DNA of 64,000 bases from Bacteroidales bacterium UBA6431. GTDB taxonomy: Bacteria; Bacteroidota; Bacteroidia; Bacteroidales; UBA932. A model generated the notes under the pieces. It ran no database searches. It was given only the letters and a program-made list of their open reading frames with translations, and had not been told where the DNA came from. The translations under genes and the position numbers were made by a program. Position 1 is the first letter of the stretch. Each line of letters opens with the position of its first letter. This document shows, piece after piece, positions 44,607 through 55,400 of this stretch. The DNA is taken from the NCBI GenBank assembly GCA_002439095.1, contig DJOT01000007.1, forward strand, positions 1-64,000, written 5' to 3'.

Positions 44607-46248
44607 ATAATCCTATTGTTGTTCCTGTAAAACCTCCAGCCACAGCGGTGGAGAGATAGTCAGCCGGGACATTATCCTTGAGAAGCGTCCAGTTCTTGCC
44701 GTCCGGCGCATACCAGAATGCAAATGAAGTCCCGTATGAAACAGTCTTGAGATCAAAGAAACCTCCGCTTGTCTTCGCCGATGCAAGTACTCCGTCCGGG
44801 GTTTCCAGTGAGATGTTCCAATCTTTTCCCTCCTTCCGGATGCAGAAGAAGTAATGGTGCTTCTCATCCTTGAAAAGAAGCATGCCGGCTTTCTCTTCCG
44901 ATGACGCCGGGTTGAAAGTGATACGGGTATCGGCTTTGAATTTGTGATGCTGTACTCTCCTCAGGACAGTGGCGGGAGTTGTGAATTTTGTCACGGATTC
45001 AGGAGCTGACTTGAGGAGAAGTTTTCCGCCGGAGAGCGAATACAGATCCTCCGCCGGCCCGCGGAGCGTCATCCAGTGCAGCGGCAAGACAGATCCGTCA
45101 AACTCGTCATTGACCGTGAAATTGCCGAACGTGACATCTTCACCCCGCACTGCACCCTTGTGGCGGACGACCATCGGCACCGGCTCATCACCTTTGGTAA
45201 TATAAGGAAAACCGTCTTCACTCCAGCGGACAGGCATCATGAACGTCTCGCGGCCAAGATTCTCGTACTTTCCTTCGAGCGGGCGGCAGGCAAGAAAAAC
45301 AGCCCACCATTCCCCCGACGGCGTGCGCACCAGATCCGCATGCCCGGCGCAAGTGACTGCAGATGGACGGTCCGAATCCAGATGACGCTGGGTAAGTATC
45401 GGATTGCCGCTCCACGCCTTGTACTCTCCCATCGGGGAATCACTGCGGAATATCACCTCGGAATGCCCGATGGAAGTTCCACCCTCCGCAGCCATCAGAT
45501 AGTACTTGCCGTCTATCTTGTAAAGATGCGGTCCTTCTATCCAGATCGGCTTTTCAGCCGGATTGACTCCCTTGTTGACAATGATTTTCCTCTCGCCGAC
45601 CGTCTTGTCGGTGGCGGTGTCATACTCCACGATGCGAATTGTCCTGTGCCCGTCATACTCCGGCTTGCCGTCTGGAGCATCATCATTGTTGACGATATAA
45701 GCACGGCCGTCGTCATCAAAGAACAGAGACGGATCGATACCCTGCACCTGAGGCAGCATTATCGGATCGGACCACTCGCCGAGAGGGTCAGAAGCCTTCA
45801 CGACGAAATTTCCGGCCCCGACATTGGTGGTGATCATATAGAACATGCCGTTGTGAGGATTGTACTTGATATCCGGAGCGAATATGCCGCCGCTGATATG
45901 CTGACGGTCGAGATTGACAAGCTGCGAAGGCCGCGAAAGGACATTCCCTTTCTGCTCCCAGTTCAGCAGATCCGTGCTATGGAATATCGGCACCCCGGGA
46001 TAATACGAGAATGTTGATGTGACAAGATAGTAGTTGCCCTTGCCATCAGTGCAGATGCTCGGATCCGAATACCAGCCCGGCAAGAGCGGGTTGTAAGCAA
46101 AATCTCCCGCAGGAAGAGGATTTTCCGCATAAAAATCATCCCTCCCCTCATACTTGAAGAAATCGAATGCAGCCGCACCCTCCGGCACGGAAGTCGAGCA
46201 TGACAACAGCCCGACTGACAGGCCAATGGCCGATAGAAGCCTTTTCAT
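44593..46248 (-). CDS. GH43 beta-xylosidase / arabinofuranosidase, lipoprotein
   Basis: 551 residues from the ATG at 46248, chosen because it begins a lipoprotein signal (MKRLLSAIGLSVGLLSC, Cys17); the frame is open 13 codons further. The catalytic base Asp lies in PGWYSDPSICTDGKGNYYLVTSTFSYYPGVPIFHS, the modulating Asp in VQGIDPSLFFD and the acid Glu in WIEGPHLYKIDGKYYL. The C-terminal beta-sandwich (about 360-550) is typical of the xylosidase-like GH43 group. It starts one base after the preceding GH43 stop codon. It probably acts on the cell surface or in the periplasm on xylo-oligosaccharides. Confidence 0.9.
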   Translation of the reverse strand: MKRLLSAIGLSVGLLSCSTSVPEGAAAFDFFKYEGRDDFYAENPLPAGDFAYNPLLPGWYSDPSICTDGKGNYYLVTSTFSYYPGVPIFHSTDLLNWEQKGNVLSRPSQLVNLDRQHISGGIFAPDIKYNPHNGMFYMITTNVGAGNFVVKASDPLGEWSDPIMLPQVQGIDPSLFFDDDGRAYIVNNDDAPDGKPEYDGHRTIRIVEYDTATDKTVGERKIIVNKGVNPAEKPIWIEGPHLYKIDGKYYLMAAEGGTSIGHSEVIFRSDSPMGEYKAWSGNPILTQRHLDSDRPSAVTCAGHADLVRTPSGEWWAVFLACRPLEGKYENLGRETFMMPVRWSEDGFPYITKGDEPVPMVVRHKGAVRGEDVTFGNFTVNDEFDGSVLPLHWMTLRGPAEDLYSLSGGKLLLKSAPESVTKFTTPATVLRRVQHHKFKADTRITFNPASSEEKAGMLLFKDEKHHYFFCIRKEGKDWNISLETPDGVLASAKTSGGFFDLKTVSYGTSFAFWYAPDGKNWTLLKDNVPADYLSTAVAGGFTGTTIGLYATK

Positions 46249-46249
46249 A

Positions 46250-47569
46250 TCACTCAAAAATAATCCAGTCAATATCAACGGCACCACCCTCTGTAAGAGT
46301 GGCTGTCAGAGTCTGGAGGCCTGTAACAGCCTTTCCGAGAGACGCCTTGACCTCTGTCCAATCCTTGGAGCGCGGAATCGCAACTTCCACAAATGCCGGG
46401 TCTTCCGCCACACAGATGCTCACCTTGCCCCCATCCTTGGAGCGCACGCGCATCCTGACGGAAGCGGGACTTTTATCTGTAAAGTCCACATCGGCATACC
46501 TTACCCAGACAGACGGCCTGTCCAAAGCCACGAACCAGCCGGCAAAGGTATCGGACGGATCGAGAAAGTCTATCGAAGCGCCGACAGGGCAGAGTGCGCT
46601 GTAGCGGTCAAGTTCAATCCTCTTGCGCGCCGGATACACACCCACTCCCCTGTATGTCGGAGTCACCGGCTGAATCGTGCCGTCAGCATTGAAAATCACC
46701 TTGTCAATACGGGCGGAGCGGTTCTTGTCGAACTGGGGAGAATAGTCGTTGTGGTGATAGAACAAGTACCACTGGCCCTGATACTCGACGAGTGAATGGT
46801 GGTTGGTCCAACACCCGGTCGGAGACTGCTGCATTATCAGTCCCTTGAACTCAAACGGCCCCATCGGGCTGTCGCTCATGGCATAGGCGAGGGTCTCGGT
46901 CTTGTCCTGAACCCACGGATACGTGAGATAGTACTTGCCGTCACGCTCGAAAGCGAACGGGCCCTCCTTGAATCCGGCGGGGAGATTCTCATCCAGACGT
47001 TGAGGAGTTCCGTCCAGTTCAACCATGTTGTCCTTAAGCTTTGCCACCTGAAGCCCCATCCCGGACCAATAAATATAGGAGGTCCCGTCCTTGTCAATCA
47101 GCACGCACGGATCTATGCCCATAACGCCTTTGATGGACTCTTTCTCCGGAACGAACGGACCGGAAGGCGAAGTCGCCGTGGCGACCCCGACCGCGAATCC
47201 GCGGCCTGTCTTCGGTGCATCCGGATAATAGAAATAGTATTTGCCGTTCTTGTATACGCAGTCCGGAGCCCACATCGAATAGCCGTCCGGCTTGCCCCAA
47301 GGCACGTTCTCCTGACTCAGGATGACACCATGGTCAGTCCAGTCCATGAGGTTCTCTGAAGAAAAGACATGATAATCAGCCATGCTGAACCATTTGCGCT
47401 CCGGCTCTACCGGGCTGATGATGTCGTGGGAAGGATACATGTAGACCTTGCCTTCAAAAACACGGGCCGTAGGGTCGGCAGTGAACTGGTCACGGATTAT
47501 AGGGTTCTGTGCATGGGCCGTGGCCGCGCCGAGCAGGGCCAGACCGAAGATGATGTTTTTTGACTTCAT
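46250..47569 (-). CDS. GH43 glycoside hydrolase with CBM6-like C-terminus
   Basis: 439 residues with a signal peptide (MKSKNIIFGLALLGAATAHA). The propeller has the base Asp in FTADPTARVFEGKVYMYPSHD, the modulating Asp in VMGIDPCVLIDKDG and the acid Glu in FKEGPFAFERDGKYYL. The last 130 residues look like a CBM6-type carbohydrate-binding beta-sandwich (FAGWFVALDRPSVWVRYADVDF...VDIDWIIFE). The sequence is closest to the GH43_29 type as I recall it, often arabinofuranosidase or xylosidase. It lies 8 bases after the CE1 esterase gene. Confidence 0.88.
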   Translation of the reverse strand: MKSKNIIFGLALLGAATAHAQNPIIRDQFTADPTARVFEGKVYMYPSHDIISPVEPERKWFSMADYHVFSSENLMDWTDHGVILSQENVPWGKPDGYSMWAPDCVYKNGKYYFYYPDAPKTGRGFAVGVATATSPSGPFVPEKESIKGVMGIDPCVLIDKDGTSYIYWSGMGLQVAKLKDNMVELDGTPQRLDENLPAGFKEGPFAFERDGKYYLTYPWVQDKTETLAYAMSDSPMGPFEFKGLIMQQSPTGCWTNHHSLVEYQGQWYLFYHHNDYSPQFDKNRSARIDKVIFNADGTIQPVTPTYRGVGVYPARKRIELDRYSALCPVGASIDFLDPSDTFAGWFVALDRPSVWVRYADVDFTDKSPASVRMRVRSKDGGKVSICVAEDPAFVEVAIPRSKDWTEVKASLGKAVTGLQTLTATLTEGGAVDIDWIIFE

Positions 47570-47577
47570 GATTGATG

Positions 47578-48717
47578 TTATTTGAAAAGGTGAGGGATGA
47601 ATTCATTGAGGCAGCGCCTCCAGGTCAGCCACTCGTGAGCCGTACCCTTGGATTCGTAATAGACTGCCTTAATCCCGCGCGAGGTCAGGGAATCCACTAT
47701 GGCCTTGGTGCCGAAGTTCTCCTCGGTGCCTATGCCCATGAAGAGATATTTCACTTTGGAATTGAACGACTTGGCGTCGGCGAAAGCACCGTTGTAGAGT
47801 TTTGCGTAATCAGCCTGAGGCGGAAGGAAGATGGCGCCGCTGAAAGCCCCGATATATGCAAACTTGTCCAGATTGGTCAGCGCAATGTCAAAAGTCTGCT
47901 TGCCGCCCCATGACAGACCGGCCATAGCCCGGCTTTCCCTGTCGGTACGGACGCGGAAAGTCTTCTCTATGTAAGGAATGATGTCCGTCAGGAGAACCTC
48001 TCCGAAAGAAGCGCCGAACTGGTCACGGGATTCCGGGCCGCGGCTGCCGAATATGTGTCCGCAATTGCCATAGTCCATCACCACTATCATCGGTACACTC
48101 CGGCCGGATGCTATGCTGTTGTCAAGTATCTCCGCCATCTTACCCTGTTGGTGCCAGCCTCTCTCGTCCTCGCCCATGCCGTGCTGCAGATAGAAGACAG
48201 GGTATTTTTCGGAAGACTTCACTTCGTACTCCGCAGGCGTGTAGACGAAGCACCTTCTCATCTTCTGCTCCACAGTGGACCAGTAGTGGCATTCGCGCAC
48301 CTGACCGTGAGGGACATCGGGGTTGAAGGTGTAGTATGCGGACGCTTCAGCGCTCTCGGGAATCTCGATACCGCTGGTCATCACGCCGCAGCCGTAGAAA
48401 GACTCGCTCGAAGGATCCGCCACGGCAGAACCGTCCACATTGATGAAATAATAGTGAAAGCCGACGACAAGCGGATCTGTCGTGGCTGTCCATTGTCCGT
48501 CGGCCCCTTTTGCCATCGGATATTTCTTGCCGCAGATGTCCACAAGCACTTCGGATGCCATCGGCGCCTTGAACTTGAAGGTCGCCCGCCCTTCGGCATC
48601 CACCTGAGGGTATTCATTGCCCCTGATATTGGTGGAAGCAGGCACTTGCGCTGACATGCTTAGGGCAGCCACAGAAACGGCGGCCGCAAGAGTTATAAGA
48701 AATTTCGTGTTCATCAT
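47578..48717 (-). CDS. CE1-type esterase (feruloyl/acetyl xylan esterase)
   Basis: 379 residues from the ATG at 48717, whose ATGA overlaps the upstream stop; a second ATG follows directly. It has a signal peptide, then a CBM48-like N-terminal beta domain (about 30-120, FKFKAPMASEVLVDICGKKYPM), then an esterase-D-type alpha/beta hydrolase with the nucleophile in GLSWGGKQTF and the histidine in SKGTAHEWLTW. It probably removes ferulate or acetyl groups from arabinoxylan. It resembles the C-terminal half of its upstream neighbour and may be a duplicate of it. Confidence 0.88.
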   Translation of the reverse strand: MMNTKFLITLAAAVSVAALSMSAQVPASTNIRGNEYPQVDAEGRATFKFKAPMASEVLVDICGKKYPMAKGADGQWTATTDPLVVGFHYYFINVDGSAVADPSSESFYGCGVMTSGIEIPESAEASAYYTFNPDVPHGQVRECHYWSTVEQKMRRCFVYTPAEYEVKSSEKYPVFYLQHGMGEDERGWHQQGKMAEILDNSIASGRSVPMIVVMDYGNCGHIFGSRGPESRDQFGASFGEVLLTDIIPYIEKTFRVRTDRESRAMAGLSWGGKQTFDIALTNLDKFAYIGAFSGAIFLPPQADYAKLYNGAFADAKSFNSKVKYLFMGIGTEENFGTKAIVDSLTSRGIKAVYYESKGTAHEWLTWRRCLNEFIPHLFK

Positions 48718-50645
48718 TTGAAAAACAGTTTTAATGTCTCTGCCAGATAGGTACGTGCGTTCATCCATGTATGTCCGCCTTCAGTAGTGATACCGCTGTA
48801 TTTGATGCCTTTGGCATCGAAGTACTCACGATTTCTGACCACTTCAGGATACAGGAAATCGGAAGATCCGACACCCATCCAAAGGAGTTTCAGTTCAGAA
48901 TTGAGCGGAGAGCCTGCCGATACAAGCTGAGGGAAATAGTTCTCCATAACTTCAGGAGTCAAATATGCACTATAGGCCGCAAGGTAAGAAAATTTGTCGA
49001 GATTCTTAAGAGCAGCGAACATGGACTGACCGCCTCCACGTGAGAACCCGGCGATTGCGCGGGCCTGAGGCTTGTTCAAAGTGCGGAAATTGCTCTCGAC
49101 ATAGGGCATTATGCATTTAGTGAGCTCATCTGAGAACACTGAATACATCTCCGCCGCCTTGAGGGAAGAAGGCATAGGGGTGCCGTTCATCATGTTGCCG
49201 TAAGGCATCACGACGATCATCTCCTCGGCCTTGCCATCGGCGATGAGGTTGTCCAGTATCACGTTGAGTTTGCCGACCTTCGCCCAGGTCTCTTCGGTGT
49301 CGGTGGTTCCGCTTACAAGATAGAACACAGGGTATTTCTTCTTGCCCTTGTCATAACTTGCAGGAGTGTAGACCACAAGCGGACGATACGTGCCGAGCAC
49401 CTCCGAAGAGTATGTGCAATAGTGGAGTTTCCCGTGCGGGACATCACGTACCCGGTAGAGCAGGGTATCCGGCTCGGCAGTCTCCTTTGGAGGGAATGAC
49501 GGCCAGGACGGCATTTCAAGAAGACTCGCCTTGAAGTTCTCGTTAGGGAATACATCCTTATTGAGAGGGTCAGAGACCTGCACCCCGTCCACGATGAAAC
49601 TGTACGGGTAGATGTCGGGCTTGTCAATCTTGACTGTGGCGCACCACACCCCGTCCATGTTTTTCTCCATCGGGACATTCTTGTCAAGGAACTGTCCTGA
49701 GAGCTGCACTGAAGTTGCCCCCGGCGCCCTATAGACGAATGTCACGGTACGTCCGAAGCCGTTGATCAGCGGAGACACGAGGGAAGACGTGTATGGGTTC
49801 ACGGCAGGACGCACATCGTACCCCAAGAAAGGAAGAGCGGCGTATGCATATCTGCGTCCAAACTCACGGTAGCCTGCCGCATCGAAATGCAGAAAGTCCG
49901 GAAGATTTGTCAGCCCGGATGATGAGATCACATGGGCGGTAGGGATGGTCTCCCCTATCCTGTCTATCCGCAGATTTGCCCCGCGGCTCGTACCTCCGCG
50001 ATCAGCATTGACAGCCTCTCCGGCGAAGAGAGGGACGCGCTCAGCCTGAAGCCCGAGGTCGGACAAGAGGTTCTCATAAACCGTCTTCACCTTGCGAGCC
50101 CACTCCGGATCATCCCAGTTCGACTCCCCCTGGTGCAGAAGAATACCGGAGATGACCCCGTCCTTCTGCGCAAGGCGGGCCATTTCGACAAGACGGTCAT
50201 AAGGCCGGTTGTCGTAGGCCGCAAGCGCACGCTTCATCCAGTCAGGAGCCACATCACGGGCATAGGCCTCCTGATTGCCCTTCATGAACCCTTCTATCTT
50301 TATCCCCCCTATCGCTACATTGATCACACCGACACGGTGGTTTTCAGGGAGATATTCAAGCAGGGTCCTTCCGAAATAGTCCACAGGTGTCATCCCCGTA
50401 CCATATCGGCAGAGAGGCGGCAGGGCCTTGTACCACTGCCCCATCTTGCGGCTTCCGTCGCCGTAGTCAACGGCAGCCATGGTCAGGAAACGATCGCTGA
50501 CCCCAAGCGAATCAACGGCCTCCGGCCTTGCAGCCCCTTCCATGTTGGACTGGCCGAAACAAAGATAAATATGGAAATCCGGATCTTGGGCAGCCAGGCT
50601 CACACTCATGGCCAGTGCCGCCGCAGCAAGTATTATGCGTTTCAT
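48714..50645 (-). CDS. Fused CE6-type SGNH esterase and CE1-type esterase
   Basis: 643 residues with a signal peptide. Residues about 22-280 are an SGNH acetylesterase of the CE6/sialate-esterase-like type: CFGQSNMEGAA (Ser), NVAIGGIKIEGF, LLHQGESN, and DFLHFDAAGYREFG (Asp/His). Residues about 285-380 are a CBM48-like linker domain (FGRTVTFVYRAPGATSVQLSG). Residues about 385-643 are a CE1 esterase with GFSRGGGQS and TEGGHTWM. The fusion could strip acetyl groups and ferulate from the same arabinoxylan chain. A terminator-like hairpin separates it from susD. Confidence 0.88.
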   Translation of the reverse strand: MKRIILAAAALAMSVSLAAQDPDFHIYLCFGQSNMEGAARPEAVDSLGVSDRFLTMAAVDYGDGSRKMGQWYKALPPLCRYGTGMTPVDYFGRTLLEYLPENHRVGVINVAIGGIKIEGFMKGNQEAYARDVAPDWMKRALAAYDNRPYDRLVEMARLAQKDGVISGILLHQGESNWDDPEWARKVKTVYENLLSDLGLQAERVPLFAGEAVNADRGGTSRGANLRIDRIGETIPTAHVISSSGLTNLPDFLHFDAAGYREFGRRYAYAALPFLGYDVRPAVNPYTSSLVSPLINGFGRTVTFVYRAPGATSVQLSGQFLDKNVPMEKNMDGVWCATVKIDKPDIYPYSFIVDGVQVSDPLNKDVFPNENFKASLLEMPSWPSFPPKETAEPDTLLYRVRDVPHGKLHYCTYSSEVLGTYRPLVVYTPASYDKGKKKYPVFYLVSGTTDTEETWAKVGKLNVILDNLIADGKAEEMIVVMPYGNMMNGTPMPSSLKAAEMYSVFSDELTKCIMPYVESNFRTLNKPQARAIAGFSRGGGQSMFAALKNLDKFSYLAAYSAYLTPEVMENYFPQLVSAGSPLNSELKLLWMGVGSSDFLYPEVVRNREYFDAKGIKYSGITTEGGHTWMNARTYLAETLKLFFK

Positions 50646-50650
50646 AATAT

Positions 50651-50691
50651 AAAAAGGGCGGCAGCCCGGCTTTGCGCTCCGGCTGCCGCCC
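50651..50691 (-). terminator. Terminator-like hairpin between susD and the esterase genes
   Basis: The stem GGGCGGCAGCC (50656-50666) pairs perfectly with GGCTGCCGCCC (50681-50691) over 11 bp, with a 14-base loop. In transcript direction it is followed by five T residues, and the next ATG is 6 bases beyond. It could end most transcripts after susD, or protect the susCD part of the mRNA. Confidence 0.7.
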
Positions 50692-50725
50692 GAAAGAATA
50701 TGGATTTTTAACTAACCTTCAGACA

Positions 50726-52441
50726 TCAATAACCAGGATTCTGCGTGAGATTACCATTTATAGAAGTCTCATTATACGGGAACGGGAAGTGCTCGTGCTT
50801 ACCTTTCTTGAAACCTACAGTATGTCCCTTGTCGACAGCAGGAGAACTGGTGGTAAGATAGAACCTATGTTCGCTTTCACCTTTGCTGTGCATCGCGTCA
50901 TGAAGCGTGGAGACATCTTTTCCGGCATTCTCCACTCCCTGTGTGTCGCCCCAACGGACCATGTCAGCCCAACGGCAGCCTTCAAGCCAAAGCTCAAGCT
51001 TCTTCTCCCTTTTGACAACATCCATCGTGACAACCTCACTTATGGTCTTTGAACCGGCACGTTCCTGAATCTTGCGGATATAAGGGAGGGCGGCAGCTGC
51101 GTCTCCAGTCTGCACACAAGTCTCGGCATACATCAGGAGCACTTCAGCATAACGCATGATAACATAGTTATTGTAGCGGTAGTTTTTCTTCTCGCTGCCC
51201 GACATGACATCGTTAAGACGTACAATCTGCTTGAAAGGGAGATACATTGACTGACCATACAGGCCTGGCTCTACAATGCCTATGTCCTTGCATTTTTTCT
51301 TCTGCTCGAGGGTCATCTCGTCCCAGCCTTCAATGCCGTACTCCATCTCATACATTACATCTTCGATACTCTTTATGGAACCTTTAAGTCTCCATGAATC
51401 AAGGCCGTCATTGGCCACGAACTCGTCAGCGAAACTCTTAGGGACACCACATCCGCCCCAACCGCCGAGAGCAACATAGGTCGGATAGGACTTGAACCTG
51501 TCCTGCCTCCAGCCCCAGATGTTGGCTTCCATCCAGGTTGATCTCTGAATAAGACCGCTCCAGTCGCTGATACCCGAGTTAGGAGCAAGATTGAGTTCAA
51601 ACACCTTCTCCATGGCACCGTCACCCTCCACATGGAAGAGATCAAGGTACTGCTCTCCTGGGACAAGATCATAATTCTGGGAATCAATCACTTTCTTGAG
51701 TGCGGCTTTAGATTTTTCGTAATCTCCGGCGAAAAGGTAAGCCTTGCCTGCGACTGCATCTGCGAAACCCTTTGTAACCTTGACCGCCCCGTCTTTGTCA
51801 TTCTTGCCGTTACGGGCATCAAGATCGCCAACAGCAGCCTCGCACTCGGCAGCGCACCAGCGAAGCAGATCCTCATGGGACATGTTCAATTCCGGATCAG
51901 TATTGCAGTTGTATGGTTTAGCACTGCCGGTAAGTACTTTGGTCACGAGTGGAGGGCAGTCCCAACCGATGGCAAGCATCATGTACATGTATGCTCGCAT
52001 GACACGGGCCTCAGCCACACATCTTTTTTGGATTGCCGTCTCAGGATTCGGATAATGGTCAAGAAGAAGGTTGCAATAGTAAATCGCATAATAGTATCTC
52101 TTGAACGCACCGGTCACAACCTGAGAGGTAGAGGTGAAACGGTACTCATTGATTTCGGCCATGAAGTCGTTGTCGCCAAAGTCTGAACCGGCGGCATACA
52201 TGTCATCGCCAGGAAGATTGAAGAGGGCGTGAGCATCGTTATAGATTGCCGCATCAGCGTATCCGCCGATATTCCATATCATACCCTGATAGCAGGCCAC
52301 AAGCGCGGCCTCGGCGTCCTCATCGCCTTTGTAGAAGTTATCGATGTCAACGACGCCCTTCTGAGGGATCTCAAGCAGGTCTGGATTGCATGAAGTCAGA
52401 GCGGCTGCAAGAGCAAGGATCGGAATTAATATCTTTTTCAT
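50726..52441 (-). CDS. SusD/RagB-family surface glycan-binding lipoprotein
   Basis: 571 residues with a lipoprotein signal ending at Cys18 (ALTSC). It then has the SusD start NPDLLEIPQKGVVDIDNFYKGDEDAEAALVACYQGM, TPR-like helices (CVAEARVMRAYMYMMLAIGWDCPPLV) and the family C-terminal part with YNNYVIMRYAEVLLMYAETCVQTGD and ERAGSKTISEVVTMDVVKREKKLELWLEGCRWADMVRWG. It caps the SusC transporter and binds oligosaccharide at the surface. It is 13 bases downstream of susC. The neighbouring enzymes suggest arabinoxylan as ligand. Confidence 0.95.
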   Translation of the reverse strand: MKKILIPILALAAALTSCNPDLLEIPQKGVVDIDNFYKGDEDAEAALVACYQGMIWNIGGYADAAIYNDAHALFNLPGDDMYAAGSDFGDNDFMAEINEYRFTSTSQVVTGAFKRYYYAIYYCNLLLDHYPNPETAIQKRCVAEARVMRAYMYMMLAIGWDCPPLVTKVLTGSAKPYNCNTDPELNMSHEDLLRWCAAECEAAVGDLDARNGKNDKDGAVKVTKGFADAVAGKAYLFAGDYEKSKAALKKVIDSQNYDLVPGEQYLDLFHVEGDGAMEKVFELNLAPNSGISDWSGLIQRSTWMEANIWGWRQDRFKSYPTYVALGGWGGCGVPKSFADEFVANDGLDSWRLKGSIKSIEDVMYEMEYGIEGWDEMTLEQKKKCKDIGIVEPGLYGQSMYLPFKQIVRLNDVMSGSEKKNYRYNNYVIMRYAEVLLMYAETCVQTGDAAAALPYIRKIQERAGSKTISEVVTMDVVKREKKLELWLEGCRWADMVRWGDTQGVENAGKDVSTLHDAMHSKGESEHRFYLTTSSPAVDKGHTVGFKKGKHEHFPFPYNETSINGNLTQNPGY

Positions 52442-52454
52442 GTTGTATACTGAA

Positions 52455-55400
52455 TTAGAATGTGATGTTTACACCGAAGATAAGTTTCTTCGTAGTAGGA
52501 TATGAGCCGTAGTCATAGCCCATTGAGCTGGCAGTTGATGTGGTCGCGGTCTCAGGGTCCATTCCTGGATAACTTGAGATGGTGAACCAATCGTCCATGG
52601 AAGCATAAACCCTGAGGTTCTGCATCTTCACTTTCTTCAAGAACTTGGCAGGAATACTATAGCCGAGCTGTATCTGCTTGAACTTGAAGTAGGAGCCGTT
52701 GAACATTGAGGCATCAGAACTCCAGAATGTCCAGTCGTTGGAAACGAGAGCCGGATCAGGCATGGTTCCGGAAGGATTGGACTTCGACCATGCGTTGTCT
52801 TTATAATACCGCAGAGAGTTGGAATAAGGGGTATCGGCACGATAGAAGAGGTTGAAGATCTTGTTGCCGATAGTGCCGGTGCCGAACACATTGAGGTCGA
52901 ATCCCTTGTAGGCCAGGCTGAGGGTAAGGCCATAAGTTGCCTTTGGAATTGCTGATCCGAGGTACTGCAAATCATCGGTGCTCACGCTCGGGACAACTTT
53001 TCCGTCCTTATCATAATAGAGCGGAGCTCCAGCCTTTACATGCGTGACTTTTTGGTCCGTTGGATTCACATAATCATAGTCCTCTTTGCAGACACCAGCA
53101 TACTTGTAGCCGCGGAAATACCAAAGAGGATAACCCACTTCAGAAGCGGACTGAACTTTATTGTTACAGCCGGAAATACCTCCGTTCATACCGAGCAGAC
53201 GGCCACCGTCAAGTGCAGGAGAGAGGAATGTCACTTCATTGTGGAGGGTGGCCATATTGGCATTGACGCTGTATGAGAAATCACCGATCTGGTCTTTCCA
53301 TCCCAACTCGATCTCAAGACCGCTGTTGAGCACGTTACCTGCATTGACGGTGGTAGACTTCACACCGATCTGCGAAACAGGGGCGATAGTCACGAGAAGG
53401 TCACGGGTCATCTTGCGATACCAGTCAAGTGCAACTGAGAGACGGTTGTTGAGAAGACGCGCATCAAGACCGAGATCTATCTGCTCAGAGGTCTCCCACC
53501 TGAGATCAGGGTTGGCAAGCGAAGTTGGGCCTGACCCGAGAGTCTGGGTACCGTTTTCTACACTGTACTGATACCACTGGCTGTTCTTGTCAATAGTAGC
53601 TGTATACTGATAGTTGTTGAGAACGTTGATGTTACCGTTGAGACCCCAAGAGACGCGGAGTTTGAGGAACGAGAGGATGCTCTGGTCAACATTGTCCTTG
53701 ACGAAACTTTCATTGCTGACTGTCCAGCCGGCTGAAACTGAAGGGAAATATCCCCAACGGTTCTGCTTGGAGAGCTTTGATGAGTCGAATGCATCTGCAC
53801 GGAAGTTGGCCTGAAGGCTGTAGCGGTTGTCATAAGAATATGACAGACGGCCGAAGTATGAGATGCTTCTGGAGACTCCCGGAGCATTGCCGATAGACTT
53901 GGTGGTGGACTCTAGACTGTTGACATAGTCGAGGTAACGGAAGTTCTCGGCATAAGCCCTCAGAATATCGGTACCTGAAGCAGAAGCGGAGACATTGTCC
54001 CAGTTATTGTCGATATATGACATACCGGCCATGGCTCCGACATTGTGTTTTCCGAAAGACTGGTTGTAGTTTACGAAGTTCTCCCACTGGTAGTACATAC
54101 CGGTATTCGCATTTGCAGAGATGCTATACTGGTTTGCCAATGCCTGAGAGTTGGCATAATACGGCTCAGAGTAGTTGTGGGAGGTAGACTGAGAAATGCG
54201 ATAACCGAGGCGAGAAGTATATGTCACGTACTTTATAGGAGTAAAGTTGGCATAGAGAGTACCGCGCACAGAGATTCCTCCGGAGTAGGAGTTGGACCTC
54301 TCCATCTGAAGCAGCGGGTTACCGCTCGGGTCAGTCTGATACTTGGACACTGCATAATACATTCCGTTGGCAGGATCCTTCATGATGAGTTTCGGGTCTT
54401 TACCAGCCCAGTCAGCAGGACCGTCGGAGATGCTGGCGACATGAGTCGGAGTAAGAGGATCTGCGAAGATCACACCAGAAAGCAGGGATCCGTAAGAGGC
54501 TCCGGAAACAGACTTGGTATTCCACTTCTCGATGGAAGTATTGGCACCGACGGTCAGCCAGTCATAGAGCTTGTAGTCAGCATTGATCTGGGCAGAAAGC
54601 CTCTTGTAGACATCCTTCTGTCCTTTGACGATACCATCGTTGTTGAGCATATTCAGGGCTGCGAAGAAATTGCCGCGGTTGTTGCCGCCGGCAAATGTCA
54701 CCGCATGTTGCTGTGACCAGCTTGGCTCAAAGACTTCGTCATACCAGTCAGTGTCTTCACCATTATAATTGTGAGTCTTCATCAGCTCATCGATAGGCAG
54801 ACCGGACATGCGCTTATAGTCAATGAAACCTTGAGCATCGAAGACCTCGGCCTTTTTGCCAAGAGACTGCATGAATGCCTTTCCATCATAGGAAACGCTC
54901 ACACGTCCTTTCTCTGCAGCACCGCTCTTGGTCGTGATAAGAACGACACCGTTGCCGGCTTCAGCACCATAGATAGCAGCGGACGCAGCATCCTTGAGGA
55001 TCTCCATATTCTCGATCATGGAAGGATCAAGGTACTGGATATTGTCCACTTTAAGTCCGTCCACAATAAGAAGCGGTCCGATATTGCCGGAATTTGAAGA
55101 ATAACCCCTGACACGGATTGCAGCTCCTGATCCTGGAGCACCTGAATAATTCAGAATTTGCACACCAGCAGCTTTGCCCTGGAGGGCGGCGGCAGCATCA
55201 GATGTCGAACGGTTCTTCAGGTCAGTGGATTTCACAGAAGCCACGGATCCGGTGAGGTCGCTCTTCTTCTGGACACCGTAACCGATGACCACGGTCTCTT
55301 CGAGGAGCTGGGAATCTTCCGCGAGAACGAAATCATAGGTTGACTTGCTGCCTACTTTGGCAGTCTGTGAAACATATCCGATGCAGGACACTTCAATAGT

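Noticed and set aside
43284..44630. 448-codon plus-strand frame opposite a GH43 gene
   Set aside because: It is fully antisense to a clear GH43 enzyme with catalytic motifs and has no protein-like features.
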